Origin: Scatomorpha pullicola
GTDB lineage: Bacteria > Bacillota > Clostridia > Oscillospirales > Oscillospiraceae
Length of the DNA stretch: 5,365 nt
Direction of reading: 5' to 3'
Assembly (NCBI GenBank): GCA_018716545.1
Contig: DVJU01000011.1
Location: 1-5,365, forward strand
The position numbers and the translations under genes are program-made. The stretch's first letter is position 1. Each line of letters begins with the position of its first letter. The notes below the pieces were generated by a model. That model saw only the letters and a list, made by a program, of their open reading frames with translations, had not been told where the DNA came from and did not search any database. Below, piece by piece: positions 4,871 to 5,365 of the stretch.

Positions 4871-5099
4871 AAATACGCCCAGCTTTGAGCAGCAGCTCAC
4901 CCGCCTGGGCGACATAGTCCGCCAGCTCGAGCGCGGCGACGCGCCGCTGGCAGACTCGCTCAAGCTTTTTGAGGAGGGCGCCGCCCTGGTGACGGAGTGC
5001 ACTAAGCAGCTCGACGAGGCCGAGCAGCGCGTGGTCAAGCTGCGCGCCGGCGCAGACGGCGAGCCTGTGGAAGAACCCTTCGAGGAGGCTGCGCAATGA
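4854..5099 (+). CDS. xseB: Exodeoxyribonuclease VII small subunit
   Basis: XseB is the small helical subunit of exonuclease VII; several copies bind the long helical arm of XseA and are required for activity. With the start at 4854 the product is 81 residues, the usual size. The family pattern is plain: PSFEQQLTRLGDIVRQLERG (9-28), DAPLADSLKLFEEGAALV (29-46), then CTKQLDEAEQRVVKL (49-63), two helices forming a helical hairpin. A short acidic tail (about 66-81, EPVEEPFEEAAQ) follows. The gene overlaps the end of xseA by 17 bases in another frame and its stop overlaps the ispA start (ATGA), so the two exonuclease subunits and IspA are probably made by coupled translation from one mRNA. The only doubt is which of two nearby ATGs starts it. 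Confidence 0.95.
   Translation: MENKTENTPSFEQQLTRLGDIVRQLERGDAPLADSLKLFEEGAALVTECTKQLDEAEQRVVKLRAGADGEPVEEPFEEAAQ
5083..5088 (+). promoter_or_regulatory. Ribosome binding site of ispA
   Basis: AGGAGG lies 7 bases before the ATG at 5096, inside the last codons of xseB. It supports independent initiation in addition to coupling through the ATGA overlap. Confidence 0.8.
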
Positions 5100-5365
5100 C
5101 GTATCGCGAGCGGTACGACCGCTATCTGGCGCTCATAGAGCCTGCGCTCAAGCGCAGCTTCGGCGTGGAGCGCGGCTTTGACTTTGACGGGCTGCTGGAC
5201 GCCATGGACTACTCCCTCACCGCCGGCGGCAAGCGCATCCGCCCGGTGCTGACGCTGGAGTTCGCCAGGCTCAACGGCCTGGAGGCCGAGAAGGCGCTGC
5301 CGGTGGCCTGCGCCGTGGAGATGCTGCACACATATTCGCTCATCCACGACGATCTCCCGTGCATG
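5096..5365 (+). CDS. ispA: Polyprenyl synthetase, probable farnesyl diphosphate synthase (N-terminal part)
   Basis: IspA condenses dimethylallyl diphosphate with two isopentenyl diphosphates to farnesyl diphosphate, the precursor for undecaprenyl carrier lipid, quinones and other isoprenoids. Only the first 90 codons are present; the window edge cuts it within the first aspartate-rich motif. Visible marks: YSLTAGGKRIRPVLTLEF (39-56), holding the GGKRIRP substrate-binding motif, and VEMLHTYSLIHDDLPCM (74-90), where D85 and D86 begin the metal-binding DDxxxxD. Tyr80, five residues before D85, is the aromatic residue that limits chain length in type II bacterial farnesyl synthases, so C15 rather than C20 product is favoured. 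The start is fixed by AGGAGG and the ATGA overlap with xseB. Location next to xseB is the usual order. A geranylgeranyl synthase cannot be fully excluded without the rest. Confidence 0.94.
   Translation, partial: MTYRERYDRYLALIEPALKRSFGVERGFDFDGLLDAMDYSLTAGGKRIRPVLTLEFARLNGLEAEKALPVACAVEMLHTYSLIHDDLPCM

Overview
This window is a compact, gene-dense stretch of a high-GC (roughly two-thirds by eye), endospore-forming Firmicute, most likely of class Clostridia. The main evidence is the distal half of the spoIIIA sporulation operon followed by the clostridial/bacillar housekeeping order asp23-nusB-xseA-xseB-ispA. All genes are on the + strand. The exact taxon cannot be fixed from this sequence. 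A useful marker is heavy use of the ATA isoleucine codon in spite of the high GC.

Region 1 (1-2568) is the 3' part of the spoIIIA operon: the last codons of a probable spoIIIAD, then spoIIIAE, spoIIIAF, spoIIIAG and spoIIIAH. The first four are joined by 4-base stop/start overlaps (GTGA, ATGA, GTGA). spoIIIAH stands 16 bases further on, behind its own strong Shine-Dalgarno. These proteins build the mother-cell side of the SpoIIIA-SpoIIQ channel ('feeding tube') that spans the two membranes around the forespore and is needed for late forespore gene expression. SpoIIIAG is very short (105 aa): its ring-building motif is complete but the large insertion known from the Bacillus protein is absent. 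SpoIIIAH carries an extra Pro/Ala/Ser-rich C-terminal tail. A possible sigma-E-type promoter lies inside spoIIIAF.

Region 2 (2569-2751) is the only real intergenic gap. It holds a strong intrinsic terminator that closes the spoIIIA operon, then a near-consensus sigma-A promoter (TTGAAA, 17 bp, TATAAT), a small palindrome at the predicted transcription start, and a consensus Shine-Dalgarno. It separates the sporulation unit from the vegetative unit.

Region 3 (2752-5365) is a tightly coupled housekeeping operon: an Asp23/Gls24-family protein (YqhY-like), the antitermination factor NusB, both subunits of exodeoxyribonuclease VII (XseA, XseB) and the start of the isoprenoid enzyme IspA, which runs off the window inside its first aspartate-rich motif. 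accB/accC and folD, which sit among these genes in Bacillus subtilis, are absent here.

Overall the region is conserved and well understood. I see no CRISPR, mobile element, RNA gene, toxin-antitoxin or defence locus. The points worth a second look are small: the minimal SpoIIIAG, the SpoIIIAH tail, the putative internal promoter, the palindrome at the asp23 promoter, and the ATA/ATC codon contrast.
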